Assembly: GCF_046197865.1 (NCBI RefSeq)
Contig: NZ_CP166990.1
Location: 1,302,001-1,366,000, forward strand
From: JAHKLT01 sp046197865
Lineage (GTDB): Archaea; Methanobacteriota; Methanobacteria; Methanobacteriales; Methanobacteriaceae
Direction: 5' to 3'
Length of the DNA: 64,000 bases
Within the stretch, counting starts at the first letter, position 1; each line of letters begins with the position of its first letter. This document shows positions 52,069 through 61,937 of the stretch, one piece after another. The notes below the pieces were generated by a model. That model saw nothing but the letters and a program-made list of their open reading frames with translations. It had not been told where the DNA came from and made no database searches. Both the position numbers and the translations under genes were made by a program.

Positions 52069-54927
52069 TTATTCCACAACATTAACTATGTTTGAAGTTG
52101 AGTAACCTTTCCATGTAGCAGTTGCAATGTAACTACCAACATTTAAATTAATGTTTAATTTAGCTACACCATCATCACCACTAATACGATAATACATTAC
52201 ACCATTAATATTAATAGTGACATTAGCGCCAATAGCAGGGTTACCTACTTCATCAAAAGCAGCAACTTCGTATTGATCAGGAGTACCAAAAGTTTTATTA
52301 AGGTTTTCACCAACAAGAATAGGTAAAACTTTTATAATATTACTGAATGATTGATTGTTAACAGGATTATAAACAGTAATAACATACTCATCAGGATCCA
52401 AATTAATGTTTAACTTAACAGTACCATTCTCATTAGTCTCACGAATATACATAACACCATTAATATTCATACTAACATTAGTATTAGCTAAAACACTACC
52501 ATCAGCATTATAAAGAGTAGCATAATACTGAGTATCATTTTTATACATTTTAGTAACATTTTCACCTTCAATAGAAGACAAAACAGTAACTAAATTACTG
52601 AAAGACTGATTATTAACAGGATTATAAACAGTAATAACATACTCATCAGGATCCAAATTAATGTTTAACCTAACAGTACCATTCTCATTAGTCTCACGAG
52701 TATATAAAACACCATTAATATTCATAGTAACATTAGTATTAGCTAAAACACTACCATTACCATAATAAAGAGTAGCATAATACTGAGTATCATTTTTATA
52801 CATTTTAGTAACATTTTCACCTTCAATAGTGGATTCAACTTCAATATAGCTATCACAAGAAGCATTAGAATAATTAGCAGAACCATCAAAAACAGTGAAA
52901 ACATAATAAGAACCAGGATCCAAATTAATATTCATAGAAGCATGACCAGTAGCATTAGTAGTTTTAGTATAATTTCTACCATTAATAAAGAAAGTAACAT
53001 TCATACCAACTAAAGGCTCACCTTTCAAATTAGTTAAATAAGCAATCAACTGAGAACCATTACGATAATACATAACCAAATCATCAACAGAAAGAACAGA
53101 CCTTAAAACATCATTAACAACCAAAGTATCATTATAAGTAACAGGATAGAAATCACCATCACCAACATAAGAAACAGTCACATTATAAGAACCAGGAGCC
53201 AAATTAGGCAAATTAACAACACCAATTCCACCAGACATATTAACCAAATAAGTAGTACCATTAACAACAACAGTCACATTACCAGTAGCATTAACATCTA
53301 ATTCAATAACAACAGTACTATTCTCATCAGAACAAACAGGAGAATCAATAATCACACTAAAATTAGGATTACCAACATCCAAAACACCATTATAAACAGT
53401 TAAATTATTACAATATTCATTATCACCAGAAACAACAAAAATACCTAAATCAGTAACATTGTATTCATAATAATAAACACCTTCAATGCTAGTTTTATTA
53501 GTTGAAAAATTATTTCCATCAATAGTAAAGGTAAAATTATTAAAATTCATTTCATTATCTGAGAAAACAATAATGTTACCATTATCATCAGTTAAGTAAG
53601 CAGTTAAATTAATGATATCTCCAATTTTAGCATAAATAGTACTATTATCCAAAATTGTTAAATATGTTTGAGATGAAACAAAATTATTCTCACCTACACG
53701 TATAATAATAATTGCTGGACAATCATTTACATTAATCATATTATTTTCTAAATAGATATTTCCTGCAATGTATAAAGCAGGTCCAATATCTGAATTAATT
53801 AATAAGTTTGTTAAATTTAATGAATTGTTTCCAGGACTATAAGAAGCAATAGTATAAGCAAGTTTAGATCTGTTTTTATTATTATCAAATTCTGAATCAA
53901 TAATAGTTAAATTTCCTAAGTTATTATAAACAACAACATTTGCTACATTATTATCAAAATTAGAATCTAATACTGATAAATTACCTTCATTGTTAGAAAT
54001 AATAGTAGAAAATTCTGCAGAATTATTTATAAAATCACTATCTAATATATTAAGATTTCCCCAGGTATTAACTATAATAGAACCAAATTCAAGATGAGTA
54101 GAATTACCAAAATTGTTTTCTAAAGTACAATTAGTTATATCCATATTTCCCATGTAATTAATTATAATATTACCTTCAACAAAATTTTCAATAAATACAA
54201 CATCAGAAATAGTATAATTTCCATCAGAATTTGAAATTATATTATAGATTGCATCATTATTATAAAAACTGCTTGATTTAATAGTAAATAATGATCCATG
54301 AGATACAATAACTGTATGAGCAACATTACCAATAAAATTAGTATTATCAATAATATAAGTAGAATCCATATCATATATTATTGTTGCAGATTCATTAGCC
54401 AAATTATCAATAAATTTAACATCATTCATTTCCACAGTAGAATTAGATGTATATAATAATGCCATATCTTCATAATAATTATCAGTAAAATCTGTTGCGT
54501 CAAATGTGATATTAGAATCAACTGCAGATATTAAAGCATTATTAATTCCACTGAAACCATTTTGTAATGTTATATTAATTAAAATTAAGTTTCCATTTTC
54601 AACATTAAAAAATGCAGCAGTATTATTTCCATCAATTATACCATTTTGAATTGTAACAGTTTTATTAATATTAATACCATTTATAAAATTAGTATCGTTT
54701 TCACCGTATAAAACAGTGTTACCATTTAAATCAACAACATCATTTGTAGCTATTGACTCGTTTAATTTTGTATAGCTATCTATTTCATCAGCCATAACAT
54801 CATAATTATTATCATCTATTATTAAATCATTGTTTTCATCTGCTAATTCATTAGCTGATACCGCAGAAATTGACAAAAACAATAACATTAACAATACGAC
54901 AATGTTTTTAATCTTCATATAAATCAT
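52069..54927 (-). CDS. Secreted adhesin-like protein, beta-helix plus Ig-like repeats
   Basis: A 952-residue paralogue of the 48584-51859 protein. Signal peptide (about 1-29), beta-helix (about 60-430), a spacer domain, the GTTYLVNMSGGIGVVNLPNLAPGSYNV domain and four Ig-like repeats, ending WKGYSTSNIVNVVE. Two adjacent Ig units are near-identical at the DNA level with a 255-bp period. The N-terminal leader region and C-terminal repeats are shared with the neighbouring adhesin almost base for base, whereas the beta-helix is different. The variable part is thus the probable ligand-binding region. It has no visible cell-wall anchor. Confidence 0.85.
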   Translation of the reverse strand: MIYMKIKNIVVLLMLLFLSISAVSANELADENNDLIIDDNNYDVMADEIDSYTKLNESIATNDVVDLNGNTVLYGENDTNFINGININKTVTIQNGIIDGNNTAAFFNVENGNLILINITLQNGFSGINNALISAVDSNITFDATDFTDNYYEDMALLYTSNSTVEMNDVKFIDNLANESATIIYDMDSTYIIDNTNFIGNVAHTVIVSHGSLFTIKSSSFYNNDAIYNIISNSDGNYTISDVVFIENFVEGNIIINYMGNMDITNCTLENNFGNSTHLEFGSIIVNTWGNLNILDSDFINNSAEFSTIISNNEGNLSVLDSNFDNNVANVVVYNNLGNLTIIDSEFDNNKNRSKLAYTIASYSPGNNSLNLTNLLINSDIGPALYIAGNIYLENNMINVNDCPAIIIIRVGENNFVSSQTYLTILDNSTIYAKIGDIINLTAYLTDDNGNIIVFSDNEMNFNNFTFTIDGNNFSTNKTSIEGVYYYEYNVTDLGIFVVSGDNEYCNNLTVYNGVLDVGNPNFSVIIDSPVCSDENSTVVIELDVNATGNVTVVVNGTTYLVNMSGGIGVVNLPNLAPGSYNVTVSYVGDGDFYPVTYNDTLVVNDVLRSVLSVDDLVMYYRNGSQLIAYLTNLKGEPLVGMNVTFFINGRNYTKTTNATGHASMNINLDPGSYYVFTVFDGSANYSNASCDSYIEVESTIEGENVTKMYKNDTQYYATLYYGNGSVLANTNVTMNINGVLYTRETNENGTVRLNINLDPDEYVITVYNPVNNQSFSNLVTVLSSIEGENVTKMYKNDTQYYATLYNADGSVLANTNVSMNINGVMYIRETNENGTVKLNINLDPDEYVITVYNPVNNQSFSNIIKVLPILVGENLNKTFGTPDQYEVAAFDEVGNPAIGANVTININGVMYYRISGDDGVAKLNINLNVGSYIATATWKGYSTSNIVNVVE
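52321..52830. repeat. Tandem 255-bp Ig-like repeat units
   Basis: Two consecutive units within the 52069 adhesin gene are highly similar in DNA with a 255-bp period (85 codons); for example the AGGATTATAAACAGTAATAA block starts at 52363 and 52618. Each encodes one Ig-like domain, so copy number can change without a frameshift. Confidence 0.85.
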
Positions 54928-55218
54928 ATTCCTCCAAAATATTTTTATACACCTCTAAAAGACATGCATATTATTAAATTTTAATTTAATTACATTTAAA
55001 ATATTATGTTTAATTTTGAATATTTCTCAAAATAATTAATTTTTAAATAAACGAACAATCAATAATAATAGGAACAACTATTATAAAATAGCAATAAAAA
55101 AAATTATTTAAAAAAAGCCTATAAAATTTTACAGACTCAATAAAATGAAAAACTTAAAGATAATCGCCAGATATTTATAAAAAAAATTTAATACAAATAG
55201 AAAATAAATATTATTATA
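54928..55218 (-). promoter_or_regulatory. Conserved adhesin upstream region (copy 3) and divergent gap
   Basis: The first ~130 bp repeat the conserved adhesin leader (GCATGTCTTTTAGAGGTGTA on the minus strand). AACGAAC lies at 55050-55056. The remainder is the 5' flank of the rightward MATE gene, with a weak TATA-like box near 55170. No further ORF. Confidence 0.5.
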
Positions 55219-56586
55219 ATGGTTGCAGAAAATAAAAAAACAGAAGGTGTTGAAACTCTACTTGGAGATCCTAAAAAAGCGGTTTTTAAATTAGCTATTC
55301 CAATGATAATAGCTATGATTATAAACTCACTTTATACTTTGATTGATTCTATTTGGGTTGCAGGATTAGGAGATTGTGCACTTGCAGCAGTTGGTTTTGT
55401 AAATCCATTATATATGATAGTATTTGGTTTTTCAAATGGCCTTGGTGCTGGTGCAACTTCTGTTGTTTCTAGATATATCGGTTCAGAAAATAAAAAAGAA
55501 GCAGATAATGCATCTTTACATGTAATTTTATTAATAGCTGTTTTTTCTTTAATTTTTACAGTACTATTACTTATTTTTTTAAAACCTGTTTTACTTTTAA
55601 TGGATGTTGGTGAAGCATTAGATCTTTCAATGAGTTATGGAACAATTTTATTTTCTGGAACTTTCTTTATTATTTTCTCATCTGCAGCATACGGCCTATT
55701 TAGAGCTGAAGGAAATGTTAAAAAAACAACTTATGCTATGCTTTTTGGAGCTATTTTAAATATTATTCTTGATCCTATTTTTATTTATGTTTTAGATTTA
55801 GGAGTTGAAGGAGCAGCAATAGCTTCTATTTTATCATTTGCAGCTATTTCTCTTTTATTGTTTTATTGGTTTAAATCAGATACTTATCTTAGTTTTAATC
55901 TTAAAGATTTTACATATAAAAATAGAATAATTAAAGAAATCTTAAATATTAGTTTACCGAGTGGTTCTGAGTTTATCTTCATGGCAATTTTATCTGCATC
56001 ATTAAATATAATTTTAATGACTGTTTCTGGTGTAAATGGAGTAGCTACATATAATGGAGGATGGAAAGTTGTTTCTCTTGTAATGGTTCCAACTATAGCT
56101 ATAGGCAATACTGTTGTTGCAATAGCTGGGGCGAATTATGGAGCTAATAAATATGAAAATTTAGAAATAATTCAAAATTATGCAATAAAATTTTCTTTTA
56201 TAATCTCAGCTATATCAGCTGTATTTGTTTTTATATTTGCTCCTGAGATAAGTTATTTATTTTCATATTCTCAAAGTTCTGCTGATTTAAGTAATTCTAT
56301 TACAGAGTTTTTAAGAATTACATGTTTATATTATTTAGTTATTCCATTTGGTTTTCCTTCAATATCCATTTTTAGAGGAATTGGAAAAGGATTAAACTCA
56401 CTTATTATAGCCTTTTTAAGAGCATTAATTTTCCAAGTTATATTTGCATATCTTTTAGCTATAGTTTTAGGCTTTGGAAAAACTGGTGTTTGGTATGGAA
56501 TTGCAATGGGTAGTGCTTTAGGTGGTTTTATATCTCTTATTTGGTCAAAAATGACAATTAATGATTTAATTAAAAGAAAAAGCTAA
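55219..56586 (+). CDS. MATE-family efflux protein (first of tandem pair)
   Basis: A 455-residue protein with 12 predicted membrane helices and a MATE two-lobe repeat. It opens TLLGDPKKAVFKLAIPMIIAMIINSLYTLIDSIWVAGLG, with GNGLGAGATSVVSRYIG-type sequence near 75-90 and the second-lobe counterpart PTIAIGNTVVAIAGANYGANKYENL near 290. MATE proteins export cationic drugs or metabolites by Na+ or H+ antiport. The ATG has no evident Shine-Dalgarno element. A second, related MATE gene follows after 42 bp. The pair sits inside the adhesin island. Substrate unknown. Confidence 0.9.
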   Translation: MVAENKKTEGVETLLGDPKKAVFKLAIPMIIAMIINSLYTLIDSIWVAGLGDCALAAVGFVNPLYMIVFGFSNGLGAGATSVVSRYIGSENKKEADNASLHVILLIAVFSLIFTVLLLIFLKPVLLLMDVGEALDLSMSYGTILFSGTFFIIFSSAAYGLFRAEGNVKKTTYAMLFGAILNIILDPIFIYVLDLGVEGAAIASILSFAAISLLLFYWFKSDTYLSFNLKDFTYKNRIIKEILNISLPSGSEFIFMAILSASLNIILMTVSGVNGVATYNGGWKVVSLVMVPTIAIGNTVVAIAGANYGANKYENLEIIQNYAIKFSFIISAISAVFVFIFAPEISYLFSYSQSSADLSNSITEFLRITCLYYLVIPFGFPSISIFRGIGKGLNSLIIAFLRALIFQVIFAYLLAIVLGFGKTGVWYGIAMGSALGGFISLIWSKMTINDLIKRKS

Positions 56587-56628
56587 TATTTAGAAAATTA
56601 TAAATTATATTAAATAATATTATTTTAT

Positions 56629-57990
56629 ATGAATACAAGCCCAGGTGTTAAATTATTGCTTGGAGAACCTAAAAAAGCTATTTTAGAAATATCCAAAATT
56701 GCAATAATAGCTATGTTCATTAGTTCATTGTATAGTGTTGTAGATCTTATTTGGGCTAGTGGAATCTCTGAAACTGCACTTACATCAATTGGATTTGTAA
56801 ACCCTATTTATTTAGGAGTAATAGCTATTGCAAATGGTTTTAGTTATGGTGCAAGTACTATTATTTCAAAATATATTGGTTTAAAAGATAAAAACAATGT
56901 AAATAACTCTTCAATTCATATATTGATTATAATTATTATATTATCTATTTTTTTAACAGTATTTCTAAATTACTTTTTAAAAGATTTGATTTTGATTACA
57001 GGAGGAGAATCTGTTTTAGAAAGTTCTTTAAGTTATGGAAATATATTATTTTCTGGAACAATTTTAATTGTTTTTGTAAATACTACTTTAGGAATTTTTA
57101 GAGGAGAAGCAAATTCCAAAAAAGCTATTATAGGATTAGCAATTGGACTTATCTTAAATATAATTTTAGATCCACTATTTATTTACATTTTTAACTTAGG
57201 AATAAATGGATCAGCTATTGCAACACTTATTTCATTAATTTTTGTTTCAGTTTATTATATTTATTTACTTTTAAAAAATAGCTATATAGACTTTAATTTA
57301 AGATATTTTAAACTAAAAAAAGATATTTTAAATGATATTTTAAAAATCTCACTACCTACATCTTTAGAAAATTTATTTATCCCAATTTTATATGGTTTTT
57401 TAAATTATATATTAATTTTAATTATGAGTCAAGATGGAGTAGCTATATTTAATGTTGGTTGGCAAATATTAGCATTTATTATGAGTCCAATATTTGCTAT
57501 AGGAATGAGTATGGTCTCATTAATAGCTGTTAATTATAGTAAAAGAAATTTTAAAAACATTTTATTAGTTAAAAATTATGTACTGAAAATATCTATAATT
57601 ATAGCAATTGCTTTATCTATTTTAATTTTTATATTATCTCCATATATAGGAGATTTATTTGTTTATAGCTCCCAAGCAGCACAAATTAGTGATGATATAA
57701 GTTATTTTCTAAAAGTTACATGTATTTATTATGTATTTTTGCCCTTTGGAATTTCTGCATCATATACTTTAAAAGGACTTGGACATGGTTTTTCATCATT
57801 AATTGTAAGCTTTTTTAATACAGTAGTCTGTCAAGGACTAGCTATTTTAATTCTAGTATTTTTATTTAATTTTGATGAAAAAGGTATTTGGTATGGAATT
57901 ATTATTGGAAACTCAATTGGATCAATAATTAGTTTTACTTTATCTAATTATTATATTAATAAGTTATATTTAAAAAAAGAAAAAAAATAA
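56629..57990 (+). CDS. MATE-family efflux protein (second of tandem pair)
   Basis: A 453-residue MATE paralogue of the preceding gene with the same opening (LLLGEPKKAILEISKIAIIAMFISSLYSVVDLIWASGIS) and second-lobe block (PIFAIGMSMVSLIAVNYSKRNFKNI). The two share one direction with a 42-bp gap, so they arose by tandem duplication and then diverged. Like the first it lacks an obvious ribosome-binding site. Two half-related MATE proteins could work as separate homomeric pumps with different substrates (inference). The adhesin gene on the other strand ends 12 bp downstream. Confidence 0.88.
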   Translation: MNTSPGVKLLLGEPKKAILEISKIAIIAMFISSLYSVVDLIWASGISETALTSIGFVNPIYLGVIAIANGFSYGASTIISKYIGLKDKNNVNNSSIHILIIIIILSIFLTVFLNYFLKDLILITGGESVLESSLSYGNILFSGTILIVFVNTTLGIFRGEANSKKAIIGLAIGLILNIILDPLFIYIFNLGINGSAIATLISLIFVSVYYIYLLLKNSYIDFNLRYFKLKKDILNDILKISLPTSLENLFIPILYGFLNYILILIMSQDGVAIFNVGWQILAFIMSPIFAIGMSMVSLIAVNYSKRNFKNILLVKNYVLKISIIIAIALSILIFILSPYIGDLFVYSSQAAQISDDISYFLKVTCIYYVFLPFGISASYTLKGLGHGFSSLIVSFFNTVVCQGLAILILVFLFNFDEKGIWYGIIIGNSIGSIISFTLSNYYINKLYLKKEKK

Positions 57991-58002
57991 GGAAAGTATT
58001 CC

Positions 58003-61000
58003 TTAAATTACATTTACTATATTTGAAGTTGAAAATCCTTTCCAAGTAGCTGTTGCAATATAAGCACCTGGATCTAAATTAATGTTTAATTTAGCTATTC
58101 CATCATCATTTGAAATCCTATAATACATAACCCCATTAATATTAATACTAATATTTGCACCAATAGCTGGTTGACCTACATCATCAAAGACTTTAATATC
58201 ATATGAAGCATTAGTATCAAATGTTTTATTAAGGTTTTCACCTTTTAAAATAGGTAAAACATTTATAAGATTACTCCATGTCTGATTATTATCAGGATGA
58301 TAAACAGTAATAATATACTCATCAGGATCTAAATTAATATTTAATCTAACAGTACCATTTTCATTAGTATCACGATAATACATTACACCATTAATATTCA
58401 TTCTAACAGTACGATTAGCTAAAACACTACCATCATCATTATATAAATTAGCATAATATTGAGTACCATTTTGGAACATCTTAGTAATATCACTACCATT
58501 AATAGTGGAATAAACAGTGATTTCATTACTGAAAGTCTGATTATTAACTGGATTAGTAACAGTAACTGCATAAATACCTGGATCTAAATTAATAGATAAT
58601 TTAACTGTACCATTTTCATTAGTCTCACGAACATAAATAACTCCATTAATGTTTAAAGAAACATTAGTATTTGCTAAAGCATTACCATTAAGATCAATTA
58701 AATCAGCAAAATATTGAGTGTCATTTTTAAACATTTTATCAACATTATTACCTTCAACAGTAGATATAACCTTAATATTACTATTAGAAGAAGCATTAGA
58801 ATAATTATTAAAACCATCAAAGATTGTTAAAACATCATAATTACCTGGATCAAGATTAATATTCATAGAAGCATAACCAGAAGCATTGGTATCCCTAGTA
58901 TAATTTTTACCATTAATAATAAAAGTAACATTCATACCCACTAAAGGATTACCTTCATCATCAGTTAAATATGCAATTAATTTATCCATACCTTTATAAT
59001 ATTTAGTTAAATTATTAACAGAAAGAATTATATCTTTTTTAACCTCATTTACATCAAAGTGAGCATTTGACATTGTGAAACTATATTTATTATCCCCATA
59101 AAAGATAGCATTAACATAATAAGTTCCGATATTTAATTTTGGTAAAATTAAACTAGCTATACCATTATTTATTGCAACATTATAAACAATACCATTAACA
59201 ATTATACTGACATTACCTGTAACATCATCTTTAGAAAAGCTAACATTAATTGTTGCATTTTCATTTTTAAAAACATCTTGAGTAGAAAGATTCATTGTAA
59301 TTTCTGAAACAGCAACTGTAAATACAGTAGTATTAATAGCACTATTATAATTGTTATCTCCTAAATATTGAGCAGATACAACATATCTACCGAAGCTTAA
59401 GTAAGGTAAGATAGAACTAGCCATACCATTAACTAATGTGATATTAAATTTTTCCCCAGTACTAAGAATTTGGACAGTCACGATACCTGTTGCATCAGAT
59501 TCAAACATTGTGATGTTAATAATACCATCTTCAATAGTTGAAAAGTCTAAAACATCTATATTTAATCCAATATCTATACTATTAACATTGAAAGTTTTAT
59601 TATCCTTTAAATTTGTGTAATTCTGATTTCCATTAAAAATTACATCAACAGTATGAATCCCTCCAGGCAATTTATCTAATACAACGCTACCTTTACCATT
59701 AGTTATAGCAATATTATAAGTTTTATTATTAACAATAGCATTTATTATTGCGTTTAAACCATCATAATAGCTATTTGTTAAGTTAACATAAAGTGTAGTA
59801 TTTTCACCATAATTTACATCAGCTATTTCAATATCAAAATAACTTTCTGCTCGATAAACAGTGAAATTATATATTTTAGTTGATTTTTCAGTTATAGAAT
59901 CTCCAACATAGGTTATATTAATAGTATAATTATCTGCAGCAATATCATATAATGTAATATAATCCCAACCATAATAAGAGTCATCAGATATTATTTCATT
60001 GTTTGAATTTTTAATTATAACTCTAATATCTTCTGGATATGTATAAGGATCAATATTTAAATAAAACCAATCCATATCTCCATAAGTTACATTATAAACA
60101 TCAATATTAAAATCAAGAGTTTGTTTATTCATGACTAAAGTTCCATTTTTAACAGTGACATTAGTTCCACCAGAATAATCTCCGGTAAATATATGTGTTC
60201 CAATTACTATAAAATCTGGTGGATTACGATATAATCCATTATCATTACTGTATAGATAAATTTCGCCCAAATCCTCATTATTTACTATAATATGTGAAGT
60301 TGAGATTGTATTATTATTATCATCAGTTAAAGTAGCATATATATAAGGATTATCATCAGAATAGGTTATTGTATCATTATCAAGTATTGTTAAAATAACT
60401 TCACTAACAATAGTACCATAATAATTATAAATTTTCTCATAGCTACTAGTCATTGTATTATTTTTTAAAAATAAAACTCCTCCTTGATTATTATATATTA
60501 AATAACCATCTCCAGATGAACTGAGAATACTATTATTAATAATAATATTATTTGCACTATTAAAATTATAATTGTTATAAATCACAGTTCCTTGACTTGC
60601 AGTATTATTAGTAGCAGCCATATTATCAATATTAGCAATTCCTCCTCTATTAAAAATGACTCCTCCTAAATCCGCTGAATTTAGTATGAATTCGCCACCA
60701 AACATATTAACAGTATTTTTATTAATATTTATCACGCCACCAGTTTCCCCATTGTTTTTAGTGAAAGTTCCATCATATAAATTAACAATACCTGAATTAT
60801 ATATTACTCCACCATCAGTTGCAGAATTATTTTCAAATATACCATTGTAAATATTAGTTGTACCGCTATTTGAAATAACTCCGCCAGAATAAGTTAAAGT
60901 ATTATTTATAAAGTTTCCATCATAAATATTAAGAATACCTGAAAAAGAAATTACACCACCAGTATTTGCTCTGTTGTTTATGAAATCTCCACCATAAATA

Positions 61001-61767
61001 TTAACAATACCAGAACCAGAAATTACACCACCAGTTTGTGTTGCATAATTATTTGTGAATTTTCCACCTTTGATAGTAATGTTACCTGTATTACGTATTA
61101 TAGCTCCCCAATTAGAATTATGATCTTTAAATAATCCATCAATTATAGTCAAATTACCCTTATTATATATTGCTCCTCCTTCATCACAATTATTGCTTAT
61201 AAATTCGACATTATTAATTATAATATTTCCTTTTTCATTATATAATGCCCCACCAGATGTTGCAGTATTATCAGTGAATTTCCCTCCATTTATATTGAGA
61301 TTACCTACATTATATATTGCACCACCAGCACCAATATAATATTGACTTTGAGCAAGATTACCACTGAAAACATTATCTATTAATGTAGTATTATTTCCAG
61401 AATTATAAATTGCGCCACCCATACCATTAACATATCCTAATTTAAGAATAATCCCATTTATAAAATTAAGATTTTTAATTGTAACATTATCTCCAGTGAT
61501 ACTAAAAATTCTTGCTTTATTATCACCATTAATAGTGTAATTATTTCCATCTATTACAAAATTATCTTTATTTATAATAACTCCCTCTTTTAATGTATTA
61601 TCATTCGATTCTGAATATGTATAATTTTGATTTATAATTATACCTTCATTAGCATTTGTTATTTGATTTTGTAATGATGTGAAATTACCTTCTGCAGAAA
61701 CTAAACTAACAGAAAAAACCAACATTATAAAAAACAACAATGCTATTTTAAAAACATCCCTTTTCAT
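58003..61767 (-). CDS. Large secreted adhesin-like protein, beta-helix plus Ig-like repeats
   Basis: A 1254-residue protein, the largest here. The signal peptide (about 1-25) ends SLVSAEG. A beta-helix (about 30-440) built of GGAIYNxGxLTI and GGVISNSGxxNIYxG units is followed by three MG2/Ig-like domains with NGxVxVNGxxY-type sequences (about 540-890) and four Ig-like repeats of the NINGVMYYRDTNENG type, ending WKGFSTSNIVNVI. It is related to the 48584 and 52069 adhesins in its repeat domains, but its leader and promoter differ. The start is preceded by GGAGGT. It is expected outside the cell, and no anchor is visible. Confidence 0.85.
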   Translation of the reverse strand: MKRDVFKIALLFFIMLVFSVSLVSAEGNFTSLQNQITNANEGIIINQNYTYSESNDNTLKEGVIINKDNFVIDGNNYTINGDNKARIFSITGDNVTIKNLNFINGIILKLGYVNGMGGAIYNSGNNTTLIDNVFSGNLAQSQYYIGAGGAIYNVGNLNINGGKFTDNTATSGGALYNEKGNIIINNVEFISNNCDEGGAIYNKGNLTIIDGLFKDHNSNWGAIIRNTGNITIKGGKFTNNYATQTGGVISGSGIVNIYGGDFINNRANTGGVISFSGILNIYDGNFINNTLTYSGGVISNSGTTNIYNGIFENNSATDGGVIYNSGIVNLYDGTFTKNNGETGGVININKNTVNMFGGEFILNSADLGGVIFNRGGIANIDNMAATNNTASQGTVIYNNYNFNSANNIIINNSILSSSGDGYLIYNNQGGVLFLKNNTMTSSYEKIYNYYGTIVSEVILTILDNDTITYSDDNPYIYATLTDDNNNTISTSHIIVNNEDLGEIYLYSNDNGLYRNPPDFIVIGTHIFTGDYSGGTNVTVKNGTLVMNKQTLDFNIDVYNVTYGDMDWFYLNIDPYTYPEDIRVIIKNSNNEIISDDSYYGWDYITLYDIAADNYTINITYVGDSITEKSTKIYNFTVYRAESYFDIEIADVNYGENTTLYVNLTNSYYDGLNAIINAIVNNKTYNIAITNGKGSVVLDKLPGGIHTVDVIFNGNQNYTNLKDNKTFNVNSIDIGLNIDVLDFSTIEDGIINITMFESDATGIVTVQILSTGEKFNITLVNGMASSILPYLSFGRYVVSAQYLGDNNYNSAINTTVFTVAVSEITMNLSTQDVFKNENATINVSFSKDDVTGNVSIIVNGIVYNVAINNGIASLILPKLNIGTYYVNAIFYGDNKYSFTMSNAHFDVNEVKKDIILSVNNLTKYYKGMDKLIAYLTDDEGNPLVGMNVTFIINGKNYTRDTNASGYASMNINLDPGNYDVLTIFDGFNNYSNASSNSNIKVISTVEGNNVDKMFKNDTQYFADLIDLNGNALANTNVSLNINGVIYVRETNENGTVKLSINLDPGIYAVTVTNPVNNQTFSNEITVYSTINGSDITKMFQNGTQYYANLYNDDGSVLANRTVRMNINGVMYYRDTNENGTVRLNINLDPDEYIITVYHPDNNQTWSNLINVLPILKGENLNKTFDTNASYDIKVFDDVGQPAIGANISININGVMYYRISNDDGIAKLNINLDPGAYIATATWKGFSTSNIVNVI

Positions 61768-61937
61768 ATAAAATACCTCCTTTAAAACTACAATTAAAAA
61801 TTTTGAATTTTATTCTTATTAAACATTTTTATTTTAAATAAATAATCTAGAAAAAAGATTATTTCAATATAAACGAATAATTGGATAACTATAATATGAA
61901 TATTGTTTTAAGTTAAATTAATATTAATTTAAAACAA

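Noticed and set aside
48584..54927. The two adhesin genes as a single assembly duplication
   Set aside because: Their central beta-helix regions differ completely, so this is not an assembly artefact of one gene.
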